Assembly (NCBI GenBank): GCA_965222005.1
Contig: OZ244935.1
Coordinates: forward strand, 2,666,001 to 2,730,000
Length of the DNA: 64,000 nt
Origin: CBDCTM01 sp965222005
GTDB taxonomy: Bacteria > Bacteroidota > Bacteroidia > Chitinophagales > Saprospiraceae
Direction: 5' to 3'
This document shows, piece by piece, positions 52,980-61,320 of this stretch. Position 1 is the first letter of the stretch. The number at the start of each line of letters is the position of its first letter. Made by a program: the position numbers and the translations under genes. A model generated the notes under the pieces. That model did not search any database and had not been told where the DNA came from. It worked only from the letters and a program-made list of their open reading frames with translations.

Positions 52980-53447
52980 TCAATGCACCTTATGCAAATG
53001 ATTGTATTGCTGATACGTATCAAACCAGCGCATAGCTACGTCTTTGCCTAACTGATCGTACACCGTCTCTATCAGCTCAGTTACCAGCACCTCTTTGGCT
53101 TGCTCTTCGCCATGCTTTTCAATATTGCTTTCGTACTTGTAAAGGGCCGGCGGGTGATGCAGGTAATAGCCAAAATAGTCGTCACAGAATTGCACATAGC
53201 GCACCGTGTGCAGGATAAAGCAGTGCCACATCTCATCGATGATGCCCATGTTTTCCCAAAGCACAATATCCGGTGCAGCAGAATCCGTTTTGCGGCGCAG
53301 GTCCATCGTGGCGGTAAGCCAGAGGTAACGCAGCGTATCCTCAAAAATCAGCCGGCTTTCATCTTCTGCCAGCCCATGCATGCCCCGAAAGCGGTGTAGC
53401 ACCGCCTTGTTTTTGAATTGTAAGACTTCTTCGAGTGGTTTCATCAT
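52980..53447 (-). CDS. Conserved protein with DEMWH...HH motif, function unknown
   Basis: 155 residues (start at one of two adjacent ATGs, 53447 or 53444), no signal or membrane segment. The central block DEMWHCFILHTVRYVQFCDD followed by YFGYYLHHPP matches a bacterial family related to the glycine-rich-domain (DUF1399-like) proteins, in which D-x-x-W-H and the later HH are invariant and suggest a metal or ligand site. The biochemical role is not known. The next upstream gene on the same strand starts 55 bp away, so cotranscription is possible. Confidence 0.6.
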   Translation of the reverse strand: MMKPLEEVLQFKNKAVLHRFRGMHGLAEDESRLIFEDTLRYLWLTATMDLRRKTDSAAPDIVLWENMGIIDEMWHCFILHTVRYVQFCDDYFGYYLHHPPALYKYESNIEKHGEEQAKEVLVTELIETVYDQLGKDVAMRWFDTYQQYNHLHKVH

Positions 53448-53501
53448 AGTAATAGTAATTTATCATTAAGCATTAAAAATCGAAAGGATATCATTGCCTG
53501 C

Positions 53502-56500
53502 TCACCGCTCACCATCCTCCGCCTCTCGCAATATAATCGCATCCACTGCCATACGTCGCATATGCTGATTGAAGTTGGGAATATCCCATTGGCGAATGGT
53601 CTGCCATTTGCCGAGCTCAACATCTATGGCAGCTACCAATTCATCCCGCACCGCAAGGGATTGCTCGGTGGGAGGATAGTCGCCGCGATTGATCGAGTTG
53701 AGGTGTGCCAGTTTATTGGTCAGGCGGATCGGAAAATTGAGCGGGTCTTGCGAGCTGCGATTCTTCGTTTGATACAATGCCTCCTCTACCACAGTCATGC
53801 TGCTGTCGATCTGAGCAGCCATTTCCAGCAAAGGCTTTTTCTCATCGAGCCCTTTTAATCGTTTGCGGTAATGCTCAAGTTGTGCACGCACATCGCGGAT
53901 ATCTTTGATGCACTGATGGGCTTCGCTAATTTTTTCATTGATCGACCGGATGAAGTCAAATTGTGCCAGGTAGCCTGATTGGCTGGTAGGGGAACGAGGA
54001 TCTTTTTTGATGACGGCCTGCTTACTGACCTCCTGACCATCCACCGACAGCACAATCCGGTATATGCCGGGCACCACAGCAGGCCCATTCAGATTAGCCC
54101 ACCAAAGGACCATGCCTTCAAATTTTTCAGCAGTCGGATAATTTAAATTCCATACAAACACATTAGAGCCCTCCTTCACTTCCAGCTGATTCTCCTTTTC
54201 TTTTGCTCCCCGTACAAACTCGCGGATCACCAGGCTGTCTTTAGTTTCAAAGCGCAAACGTACCTTGGTACTGTCATCCAGCTCTTTTATATAGTAATAC
54301 ACTATCAGGCCGGCCGGGTGATTGAGTCCGGCATTTTTAGGCTTTTTGGCCTGCCCGCCCTTCTTCCGATAGCTCACTTTAGGCTGGAAGAGATGAAAAG
54401 CTTTTTTGCTAAGCTGAGGCTCTAGTTGGCGAAGAGGCGTCAAATCATCGATCAACCAAATCCCGCGACCCTGCGTTGCCGCGATCAGATTATCTTCCTT
54501 AACAGCTAGATCGGTGATCGGGACAATAGGCAAATTGAGCTGAAAGGACTGCCAGTGAATACCATCATCCCAGGAAATATAGATGCCACTTTCTGTTCCA
54601 GCATACAGAAGCCCTTTTCTTTTTGGATCAGAGCGAATCACCCGCGTAAAGTGCTGATTATCAATACCTTTGGTGATTTTTCTCCAACTCTTTCCATAAT
54701 CAGTGGTATGAAAAAGGAGCGGCCGAAAGTCGCCCTGTTTGTAACGGGTAGCAGCCACATAGAGGCCACCATCCCGAAATGGATCGGGCTCAATGCTGTT
54801 GATTTGCGACCATTCCGGCAGACTGGCAGGCGTCACGTTTTGCCAGCTTGCTCCGCCATCTGTGCTGAGGTGTAGCAGCCCATCATCCGAGCCGGCCCAC
54901 AGCAGGCCTTCCTCGCGCGGCGATTCAGCAGATGCGAAAATGGTGCAGTAATATTCCACCGAAGTATTGTCCTTGGTGATCGGACCGCCGGATGGCACCA
55001 ATTTGCTGGAGTCATTCCGGGTCAAATCAGGGCTGATGATCTGCCAACTGTGCCCTTCGTCCGTACTGAGATGCAGATGATTGGAGGCTGCGTACAATTT
55101 TTTTGGATCGTGGGGCGAAAAGAAGAGCGGAAAGTTCCATTGAAAGCGATAGCGCATGCCTTCCGCTCCGTGGCCCATCGGGTTGTCCGGCCATACACTA
55201 ATATTGCGGCTCATTTGGGTGCCGTGATCGAGCCGCTGGAGGTAGCCGTCATAACAACCGCCATACACGATGTCAGCGTTTCGGGGATCGATGGCGATGT
55301 GGCCACATTCACAGCCCGCTGTCGATTCCCAATGCTTTTCGGTAATCGACCACGAATCCGAGCGATGCTGGATGCGGATGGTGCTGTTGTCCTGCTGGGC
55401 AGCATAGATGCGGTAGGGAAAGCGGTGATCGGTGGTGACGCGGTAAAACTGAGCCGTATTTTGGTTGTGGTAAGTCGTCCAGGTGGCACCGCCATCGTAA
55501 GTGATCTGGGCACCGCCATCATCTCCGATAATCATACGCTGCGGATTTTCGGGGGCAATCCAAAGATCGTGGTGATCGCCGTGCGGAGCATAGTGCTTGG
55601 AAAAAGTCTTGCCACCGTCTTTTGATTTGTGGTAACTGACATTCATAACATACACCACATCCGCATCTTTGGGATCGGCATAAATACGGGTATAGTACCA
55701 GGCGCGCTGGCGCAGGCTGCGCTCATCGTTGAGCTTTTTCCAGCTCTTGCCCGCATCCTCGGAACGAAATACGCCCCCTGTGTTGGACTCTATAATGGCC
55801 CATACCCGCTCCGAATTGACCGGCGAAACGGCCAGTCCGATGATGCCGAGGGTATCGGTGGGTAGTCCTTTGTTGGCTGTTAGCGCTTCCCAGGTATCGC
55901 CGCTATCGGTGCTTTTCCATATACCGCAGCCCTGCCCGCCACTGGACAAGCTATGTGGCGTTCGGCGTATCCGCCAGGTAGAAGCATAGAGAATGCGTGG
56001 ATTATTGGGATCCATCACCAAATCCACCGCGCCTACCTCTTGATTGACAAATAATATCTTTTCCCAATTTTGGCCGCCATCCTTGCTGCGGAAAACACCG
56101 CGCTGTGGATGCGGTTTGTACAAATTGCCCATTACGGCAGCATACACCCAATCGGGCTGTTGGGGATGAATGCGAATGCGGGCAATATGTCTGGATGCTT
56201 CCAGCCCCTGCTGTGTCCAGCTTTTGCCTGCATCCACTGATTTCCAAATACCATAGCCATGTGAAACATTGCCACGCACCGTTTTTTCTCCCCCTCCCAC
56301 ATAAATAACATTATGGTCGGAAGGGCTGACGGCTATAGCTCCCACTGATCCGCCGAAGAAGCCATCCGACAAGCTCTCCCAGTGCCGTCCGCCATCTTCA
56401 GTGCGCCATACACCGCCACCCGTCGAACCGAAATAATAGAGGTTGGGCTTACCTGACACGCCAGTCACAGCGCAGGAGCGGCCGCCTCGGTACGGGCCAA

Positions 56501-56630
56501 TGGGTCGCCACTTTATAGCATCGTACCAGGTTTCGGAGAAAGTGGGCTGGTTGTTTTTTTTATTTTTTTGAGCAGGTAGTGAGTGGAAATAAAGAAACAG
56601 GCTGACAAAAACAATGAGAAGTTTTTTCAT
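53502..56630 (-). CDS. Exported Vps10/BNR-repeat beta-propeller protein
   Basis: 1042 residues with a signal peptide from ATG 56630 (MKKLLIVFVSLFLYFHSLPA); the reading from 56669 adds 13 residues of the upstream region. The mature protein starts WYDAIKWRPIGPYRGGRSCA and has many Asp-box repeats (RTEDGGRHWESL, KSVDAGKSWTQQ, RSKDGGQNWEKI, KSTDSGDTWEAL, LSTDEGHSWQII). These form the ten-bladed propeller of the Vps10/sortilin-like 'glycosyl hydrolase' family frequent in Bacteroidota. A C-terminal 280-residue domain follows. No T9SS domain or lipobox is seen, so it is probably periplasmic. Enzyme activity is unproven for the family. Confidence 0.85.
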   Translation of the reverse strand: MKKLLIVFVSLFLYFHSLPAQKNKKNNQPTFSETWYDAIKWRPIGPYRGGRSCAVTGVSGKPNLYYFGSTGGGVWRTEDGGRHWESLSDGFFGGSVGAIAVSPSDHNVIYVGGGEKTVRGNVSHGYGIWKSVDAGKSWTQQGLEASRHIARIRIHPQQPDWVYAAVMGNLYKPHPQRGVFRSKDGGQNWEKILFVNQEVGAVDLVMDPNNPRILYASTWRIRRTPHSLSSGGQGCGIWKSTDSGDTWEALTANKGLPTDTLGIIGLAVSPVNSERVWAIIESNTGGVFRSEDAGKSWKKLNDERSLRQRAWYYTRIYADPKDADVVYVMNVSYHKSKDGGKTFSKHYAPHGDHHDLWIAPENPQRMIIGDDGGAQITYDGGATWTTYHNQNTAQFYRVTTDHRFPYRIYAAQQDNSTIRIQHRSDSWSITEKHWESTAGCECGHIAIDPRNADIVYGGCYDGYLQRLDHGTQMSRNISVWPDNPMGHGAEGMRYRFQWNFPLFFSPHDPKKLYAASNHLHLSTDEGHSWQIISPDLTRNDSSKLVPSGGPITKDNTSVEYYCTIFASAESPREEGLLWAGSDDGLLHLSTDGGASWQNVTPASLPEWSQINSIEPDPFRDGGLYVAATRYKQGDFRPLLFHTTDYGKSWRKITKGIDNQHFTRVIRSDPKRKGLLYAGTESGIYISWDDGIHWQSFQLNLPIVPITDLAVKEDNLIAATQGRGIWLIDDLTPLRQLEPQLSKKAFHLFQPKVSYRKKGGQAKKPKNAGLNHPAGLIVYYYIKELDDSTKVRLRFETKDSLVIREFVRGAKEKENQLEVKEGSNVFVWNLNYPTAEKFEGMVLWWANLNGPAVVPGIYRIVLSVDGQEVSKQAVIKKDPRSPTSQSGYLAQFDFIRSINEKISEAHQCIKDIRDVRAQLEHYRKRLKGLDEKKPLLEMAAQIDSSMTVVEEALYQTKNRSSQDPLNFPIRLTNKLAHLNSINRGDYPPTEQSLAVRDELVAAIDVELGKWQTIRQWDIPNFNQHMRRMAVDAIILREAEDGER

Positions 56631-56670
56631 AATGCTACCAGATGTGGTGATCGATTCAAAGCCAAACACA

Positions 56671-56750
56671 CTCTAATTCTCTTTTCAATTTTTGAATTAG
56701 GCTCCACTTCACTAGCCATTGGTCGTTCAGCTATCGCCTGTTTCAAAAAT
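56671..56750 (+). repeat. 81-bp dispersed repeat, copy 2
   Basis: Matches 49086-49166 with seven or so differences and one indel. Here it starts 41 bp upstream of the divergent minus-strand gene at 56630, in the opposite orientation relative to the downstream gene compared with copy 1. A G-rich block (GGGGGGCGGGCGGGGG, 56834-56849) follows 85 bp later. Confidence 0.85.
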
Positions 56751-56899
56751 GGCGGATTTATTTTTTGAATTCCATACCACAAGATAACAATTGAAGAGAA
56801 AAAGGAAAGAAGGTGAAAGGTGTTAAATCAGCAGGGGGGCGGGCGGGGGTAAATGCCCTCCGGGTGAAATATCGTGTCGTAGATGGGATGAAAAAGAAA

Positions 56900-56964
56900 G
56901 TCGCGTTACCTGATGTTAGGTAACACGACTCACTACAACAAATTATAATCCCATGAACATATCC
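56900..56964 (+). other. Hairpin module A of a two-copy non-coding element
   Basis: A stem of 12 positions (GTCGCGTTACCT with AGGTAACACGAC, one C-A mismatch, 6-nt loop) at 56900-56929 is followed by TCACTAC and, 9 nt later, by TAATCCCATGAACATATCC (56946-56964). The same order of parts recurs 131 bp downstream with a different but still pairing stem. It lies in the 1020-bp divergent gap 56631-57650. The orientation of function is unknown; strand is given as read. Confidence 0.6.
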
Positions 56965-57030
56965 GAAAACAATTAATTTTTATTCAAACTATTGGTGATC
57001 AGAGCAAAATTTGGAGAGGAAAGCGTGAAT

Positions 57031-57149
57031 GTCGAGTTATTCTTAAATTAGAATAACTCGACTCACTACTAAAATTTTATACCGAAAATCTCTTTTCGGT
57101 GTAATCCCATGAACATATCCAAATTTTGGTGCCGATCCTTTTGATCGGC
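57031..57149 (+). other. Hairpin module B of the same element
   Basis: A perfect 13-bp stem GTCGAGTTATTCT / AGAATAACTCGAC with a 6-nt loop (57031-57062), then TCACTAC, an additional hairpin ACCGAAAA-TCTC-TTTTCGGT (57081-57100), the identical 19-mer TAATCCCATGAACATATCC (57102-57120) and a third hairpin GCCGATC / GATCGGC (57131-57149). Compared with module A the stem bases change on both sides, so base pairing is kept. The stretch 57170-57300 that follows is very AT-rich and non-coding. Confidence 0.6.
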
Positions 57150-57405
57150 TATGATTTAATAATCACAATACAATGATCTTAAGTTTTTCGAGGAATGACA
57201 AAAACAAAAATCAAGGAATGTAAAATTTAATTACTATTAATAATTAATAATTAAATTTATTAATCACTGATTTTCAGCTAATAACTACTAGTTGTGATTG
57301 ATATTTATTGGTAATTTGTGATTTTGTTATTATAAAGAGTAGGCATTTTGGCAGGCGAAATTTCACACTTTCTATCAAAAAAAAATCACAAACAAGCGAA
57401 GGAGC

Positions 57406-57585
57406 CTACTTAACAACTGTTTTACACAAACCATTCCAAAATACTGCTGGTGGTTCTCGCCCGTATAAATCTGGCTCAATCCTTTTGCGCTGTATAGCAG
57501 ATGCGATTGGGATTTGTTGTCCCACATCAGGTGCCTGAGCTATAATTTCTGAACACTTTGCAAACTGTTTTGGAATTTGTACCAC
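57406..57585 (-). CDS. Possible 59-residue small protein or gene remnant
   Basis: A minus-strand frame with a GTG start at 57585. It reads VQIPKQFAKCSEIIAQAPDV, then GQQIPIASAIQRKRIEPDLY and GREPPAVFWNGLCKTVVK before a TAG stop. The frame stays open further upstream (to a TAA near 57630) without a start. The residue mix looks protein-like rather than random. I recognise no family; it could be the tail of a decayed gene. Confidence 0.3.
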   Translation of the reverse strand: MVQIPKQFAKCSEIIAQAPDVGQQIPIASAIQRKRIEPDLYGREPPAVFWNGLCKTVVK

Positions 57586-57650
57586 GACAGAAAGTCTGCA
57601 AGTCTGAAAATCTCTTTTGATGAAGAAGTATTAGTCCATATCTTGAGCCC

Positions 57651-58946
57651 ATGTCAAGCATTCCACATTCTAAAATCCATATTCCAATCCTGCTTAGTTT
57701 TCACGAGCTGGAGCTGATCATCAACGAACAACTGGGAGAACAATTGTACGAAGACCAATCGATGGATGATGGAGACAATATAATGGCCTCTGCAAAAAAA
57801 CAAGGAGCTATTCAAATAGCCATCCATCACAGGCAAATCCGCTATTCCGTGCCGTTGGCTTTGTGGATCAAACGGCGAATTGCGCTTTCCGATATCGAGG
57901 CAGAAGGGATAGTGGAGCTACAATTCAGTACCGACCTGACGATCAAATCAGACTGGAATCTGGAGGGCAAAACCCGGCTTGAAGGCTACAAATGGCTACA
58001 GAAACCACTGATGAAGCTAGGGGCATTGGATATGCCGGTGCGGATGCTTGCCGACCAATTACTCAGCAGGCGGGCAGAACGGATCACTGCGGCAATCGAT
58101 CAAAAATTGCATGAGAATTTAAAACTGCGCGAGCAGGTAATAAAGGTTTGGGACAAACTGGCGGAGCCCATTTTGGTACACAAAGCATTCCAGCTTTGGC
58201 TCAGCCTGCAGCCCGAATCCATTAGCATGGCTCCCCTGACAAGCGATGGAGAGACGATCCGCAGCGCTATCAATATTAGTACGCTGGCCTCATTGGTGAT
58301 GAGCCGGCATCCGCAACGCAAAGCACTACCTGCCTTGCCTCCGTTTTCCGAAACCCGCTTTTCGGAAGAAACTTCACAGCTATACCTCCGTATCGGGCTG
58401 CCCTATACGGATGCTACGGCCCTGGCCAGGCAGTTCCTGCAAGGCAAAACTTTTGAGCAGGCCGGCCACGAAGTTGAACTGCGCGATGTCCAAATCGATG
58501 GCGATGGCAGCAAGCTAATGCTTCAGCTTCAGTTGTCAGGTGATTATGACGGAGAGCTGGATTTGACTGCAGAACCTGTATTTGACAAAGTTTTGCAGCA
58601 GGTGAGCTTTGAAGCCTTGGATTTTTCTTTGAATACCGACAATCTTCTGCATAAGGGAATTGGCTGGTTGCTCAAAAAAAGTATGATGAGCAAGATTCAG
58701 GAAAAGCTCATCGTACCGATTGAAGCTCCTCTGAAGGAATTGCATGATACGATCAACGAAAAGCTGGAGCAATTTGAAGTGGCGCCGGAGATATTTCTGA
58801 AAGGGCGGCTCCACCAACTGGATGTGCAGCGCATTTACCTCCGGCCCAATGCGATCCGCCTCGAAGTGCTGGCCACCGCTGATATCCAGCTTTTGGTGCA
58901 GGGGCTGTCGCGCACTACCTTTGAAGCCATAAAAATGAAAATGTGA
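57651..58946 (+). CDS. DUF4403 family protein
   Basis: 431 residues. The N-terminal SKIHIPILLSFHELELIINE, the WIKRRIALSDIEAEGIVELQ-type strands and the C-terminal QRIYLRPNAIRLEVLATADI match DUF4403, a lipid-binding-like (TULIP/BPI-resembling) family of Bacteroidota and other bacteria. Many members are lipoproteins; this one shows no signal peptide or lipobox, so either the start is wrong or it is cytosolic. Its stop codon overlaps the GTG start of the next gene (GTGA), so the two are translationally coupled. Confidence 0.75.
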   Translation: MSSIPHSKIHIPILLSFHELELIINEQLGEQLYEDQSMDDGDNIMASAKKQGAIQIAIHHRQIRYSVPLALWIKRRIALSDIEAEGIVELQFSTDLTIKSDWNLEGKTRLEGYKWLQKPLMKLGALDMPVRMLADQLLSRRAERITAAIDQKLHENLKLREQVIKVWDKLAEPILVHKAFQLWLSLQPESISMAPLTSDGETIRSAINISTLASLVMSRHPQRKALPALPPFSETRFSEETSQLYLRIGLPYTDATALARQFLQGKTFEQAGHEVELRDVQIDGDGSKLMLQLQLSGDYDGELDLTAEPVFDKVLQQVSFEALDFSLNTDNLLHKGIGWLLKKSMMSKIQEKLIVPIEAPLKELHDTINEKLEQFEVAPEIFLKGRLHQLDVQRIYLRPNAIRLEVLATADIQLLVQGLSRTTFEAIKMKM

Positions 58947-60439
58947 CGAACTTTGCAATCGCTGCCGGGCATGATGCCACCGCCGATACCGCTGCCGAGA
59001 TTTTGCATGCCGGCGGTAATGCATTCGATGCTGCGATTGCTGCTTTTATGACTGCCTTCGTGGCCGAGCCTTGTATGGCCAGCGCAGGAGGCGGGGCCTT
59101 TGCTCTTACCTTCAAAGCCACTGGGGAATCTCTGCTTTTCGATTTTTTTTGCCAAACGCCCATCCGCCGCCGCCCGGCCGACGAAGTCGATTTTTATCCC
59201 ATAGAGGTCGATTTTGGAGATGCCGTGGAGGTATTTCACATTGGGAGAGGCTCCACAGCAGTGCCGGGCAGCATTGCGGGTATTTTTGCCATGCACCAGC
59301 ACTTGGCCAGCATGCCAATGGCGGTATTGGCAGAGCCTGCTATTCAATTGGCCAAAGAAGGGGTACTGATGAATGATTTTCAGTACTTCGATCTTTCCCT
59401 GCTCGAAGACATCTTGCGTAGCGACCCTATCGCAAAGGATGTCTTTTTTCCCGAAGGCCATTTGCCAAAGGTGGGACAGCGGCTGCGAATGCCGCAGTTG
59501 GCCGACTTTTTAGATAGCCTGTTACGAGAAGGCCCTGATTTTTTTTATAAAGGTGAAATCGCTCAAAAGATCGTAAACGACCAACAGCGAAGGGGTGGAT
59601 TTTTAACACTGCCGGATTTTACGAAATACCGGGTTCATATCCGCAAACCCCTGTATCTCTCTTACAGAAATCATCATCTGCTCACCAACCCCCTGCCTTC
59701 TACCGGCGGGGCGATACTGGCTTTGCTGCTCAAACGATCAGAGCAAATAACCCGTACGGCTGCCTCCGGTAGCCTCGCGCAGCTCCGTCAGCTACATCCA
59801 ATACTCGAATCCGTTGATGCGATGGGCAAAAATCCCAAAGTACTACAGGCAGCATTGGGGCAATTCCCCAGCTCCGATACCCAACGGCCGCCAAGCAAGT
59901 GGGGAAGTACCTCCCATTTTAGTATCATCGATAAATGGGGGAATGCGGTAAGCCTGTCCACCACCATTGGCGAAGGGAGTGGTCGTTTTATTGAAAATAC
60001 CGACCAACAACTCAATAATATGCTGGGCGAAGCAGCTCTGCTGCCCAATGGCTTTCATTCCTGGCCCACCAATCAGCGCCTTGCCTCTATGATGGCGCCC
60101 ACCATTCTGCTGGACTCCCTGCATCGGCCCGCTGTAATCACCGGAACGGGAGGTGCCAGCCGGATACCGTCAGCTCTTTTTCAAGTGATCCACAATTTGG
60201 TTTACCAAAAGCTTCCGCTCAAACAGGCAGTGGATGCACCGCGCTTGCATGTTGAGCATCAAAAGCTAAATATAGAGTATGGCTTTGAAGAGGGCTCTCT
60301 AGGAACAGCTACCAGGCAGGAAATAGTTCGTTGGGAGGATCGCTCCATGTTTTTTGGGGGGGCGCATACAATTTGCAGGACTGGCAAGGGCTATGAGGCA
60401 GCAGGCGATCCTCGGAGAGAGGGGGTGAGCAGGTGTTAA
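58943..60439 (+). CDS. Gamma-glutamyltransferase-family protein without signal peptide
   Basis: 498 residues of the Ntn-hydrolase gamma-glutamyltransferase family, which splits or transfers gamma-glutamyl groups such as that of glutathione and self-cleaves at a Thr. Visible: HDATADTAAEILHAGGNAFD and EPCMASAGGGAFALTF at the N-terminus; the cleavage site with Thr323 in GSTSHFSIIDKWGNAVSLST; and ITGTGGASRIPSALFQVIHN. The start is a GTG overlapping the DUF4403 stop. It lacks the usual export signal, and the large subunit is short, so substrate and location are uncertain. An IS1-type element begins 70 bp downstream. Confidence 0.85.
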   Translation: MTNFAIAAGHDATADTAAEILHAGGNAFDAAIAAFMTAFVAEPCMASAGGGAFALTFKATGESLLFDFFCQTPIRRRPADEVDFYPIEVDFGDAVEVFHIGRGSTAVPGSIAGIFAMHQHLASMPMAVLAEPAIQLAKEGVLMNDFQYFDLSLLEDILRSDPIAKDVFFPEGHLPKVGQRLRMPQLADFLDSLLREGPDFFYKGEIAQKIVNDQQRRGGFLTLPDFTKYRVHIRKPLYLSYRNHHLLTNPLPSTGGAILALLLKRSEQITRTAASGSLAQLRQLHPILESVDAMGKNPKVLQAALGQFPSSDTQRPPSKWGSTSHFSIIDKWGNAVSLSTTIGEGSGRFIENTDQQLNNMLGEAALLPNGFHSWPTNQRLASMMAPTILLDSLHRPAVITGTGGASRIPSALFQVIHNLVYQKLPLKQAVDAPRLHVEHQKLNIEYGFEEGSLGTATRQEIVRWEDRSMFFGGAHTICRTGKGYEAAGDPRREGVSRC

Positions 60440-60501
60440 AATCTTGAAAAATTTGGGCTTTTGCTACTTTGAAGCGCAATAATTTTGCTATCCTTGTACA
60501 G

Positions 60502-61296
60502 GATTTTTTGGTAGTGCTTTAAAAAGTATGATGCTGAAAAAAGCACAATGAGGACGAACTTTGATGTATGTGCAAAATCGAAATCAAAGTCCAGTGTCCT
60601 CACTGCGAAAGTCCTAATGTCGTTAAAAACGGCATAAAAAACACTGGCAAGCAGAATTTTTTATGTAAGGACTGTCGCAAGCAATTTCAATTTGCTTATC
60701 AGTATCGTGGAGCAAACCCACGAGTGAAAAAACAAATTCTTAGTTCTTTGATTCATGGTGGAGGTATTCGAGACTGTTCAAGTGTTTTTAATGTATCACA
60801 GCGATGCGTATTACAATTGATTATCAGTCATTCTCAAAATCTTCGGATTATTCCTCAAAGGAGGCATTATCACAGGATTTTGCTAGACGAATTCTACTCC
60901 TTTGTTCAAAATAAAGGCAAAAAGGTCTGGGTATTTTATGCATATGCACCAGATACCCGAGAAATTTTGGCTTTTACAATGGGCAAAAGAACCATTCGTC
61001 AGGTTAGATACCTACTGTTAAAAATCAAGCACCTCAAAATCACGATTAACTATTGGTGTACTGATGCCTTTGAAGGATTTAAAGCTACTCTTTTTAGACA
61101 TAAACATCTCATCGGTAAAGAGTATACTAAAGCCATCGAAGGTCGTAACACCTGTATTCGTGCTAGAATTGCTAGATTTCAACGACGTTCTACCAAGTTT
61201 TCAAAGAAACTATTTTTTCAATGGCGGCTGTTTCTAATTTTTGCCCATTGGCTTAATCAACAGCCATCATACATTGTTTAGCACAACCGATTTTTT
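60502..61296 (+). mobile_element. Intact IS1-family insertion sequence with 8-bp target-site duplication
   Basis: The element spans 60510-61288 (779 bp). Its ends are related: GGTAGTGCTTTAAAAAGTAT then GATG at the left, and on the other strand GGTTGTGCTAAACAATGTAT then GATG at the right (19 of the first 24 positions match). The 8 bp GATTTTTT occur directly on both sides (60502-60509 and 61289-61296), the size of duplication made by IS1 elements. A single complete transposase gene lies inside. The perfect duplication indicates a recent insertion. It sits between the gamma-glutamyltransferase gene and the beta-helix gene, and ends 24 bp before the latter's ATG. Confidence 0.92.
60568..61281 (+). 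CDS. IS1-family transposase (single reading frame)
   Basis: 237 residues. The N-terminal InsA-like part has a zinc finger (CPHCESPNVVKNG ... FLCKDCRKQF) and an HTH (LIHGGGIRDCSSVFNVSQRC). The C-terminal InsB-like part carries the catalytic acids in LLDEFYSFVQ, WCTDAFEGF and KAIEGRNTCIRARIARFQRR, with VWVFYAYAPDTREI between. In the classical IS1 these halves are joined by a -1 frameshift; here they are one continuous frame, as in some other IS1 subgroups. All parts appear intact, so it may be active. Confidence 0.93.
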   Translation: MCKIEIKVQCPHCESPNVVKNGIKNTGKQNFLCKDCRKQFQFAYQYRGANPRVKKQILSSLIHGGGIRDCSSVFNVSQRCVLQLIISHSQNLRIIPQRRHYHRILLDEFYSFVQNKGKKVWVFYAYAPDTREILAFTMGKRTIRQVRYLLLKIKHLKITINYWCTDAFEGFKATLFRHKHLIGKEYTKAIEGRNTCIRARIARFQRRSTKFSKKLFFQWRLFLIFAHWLNQQPSYIV

Positions 61297-61320
61297 GTTT
61301 TTATCCTAAAAACCGCAGCC

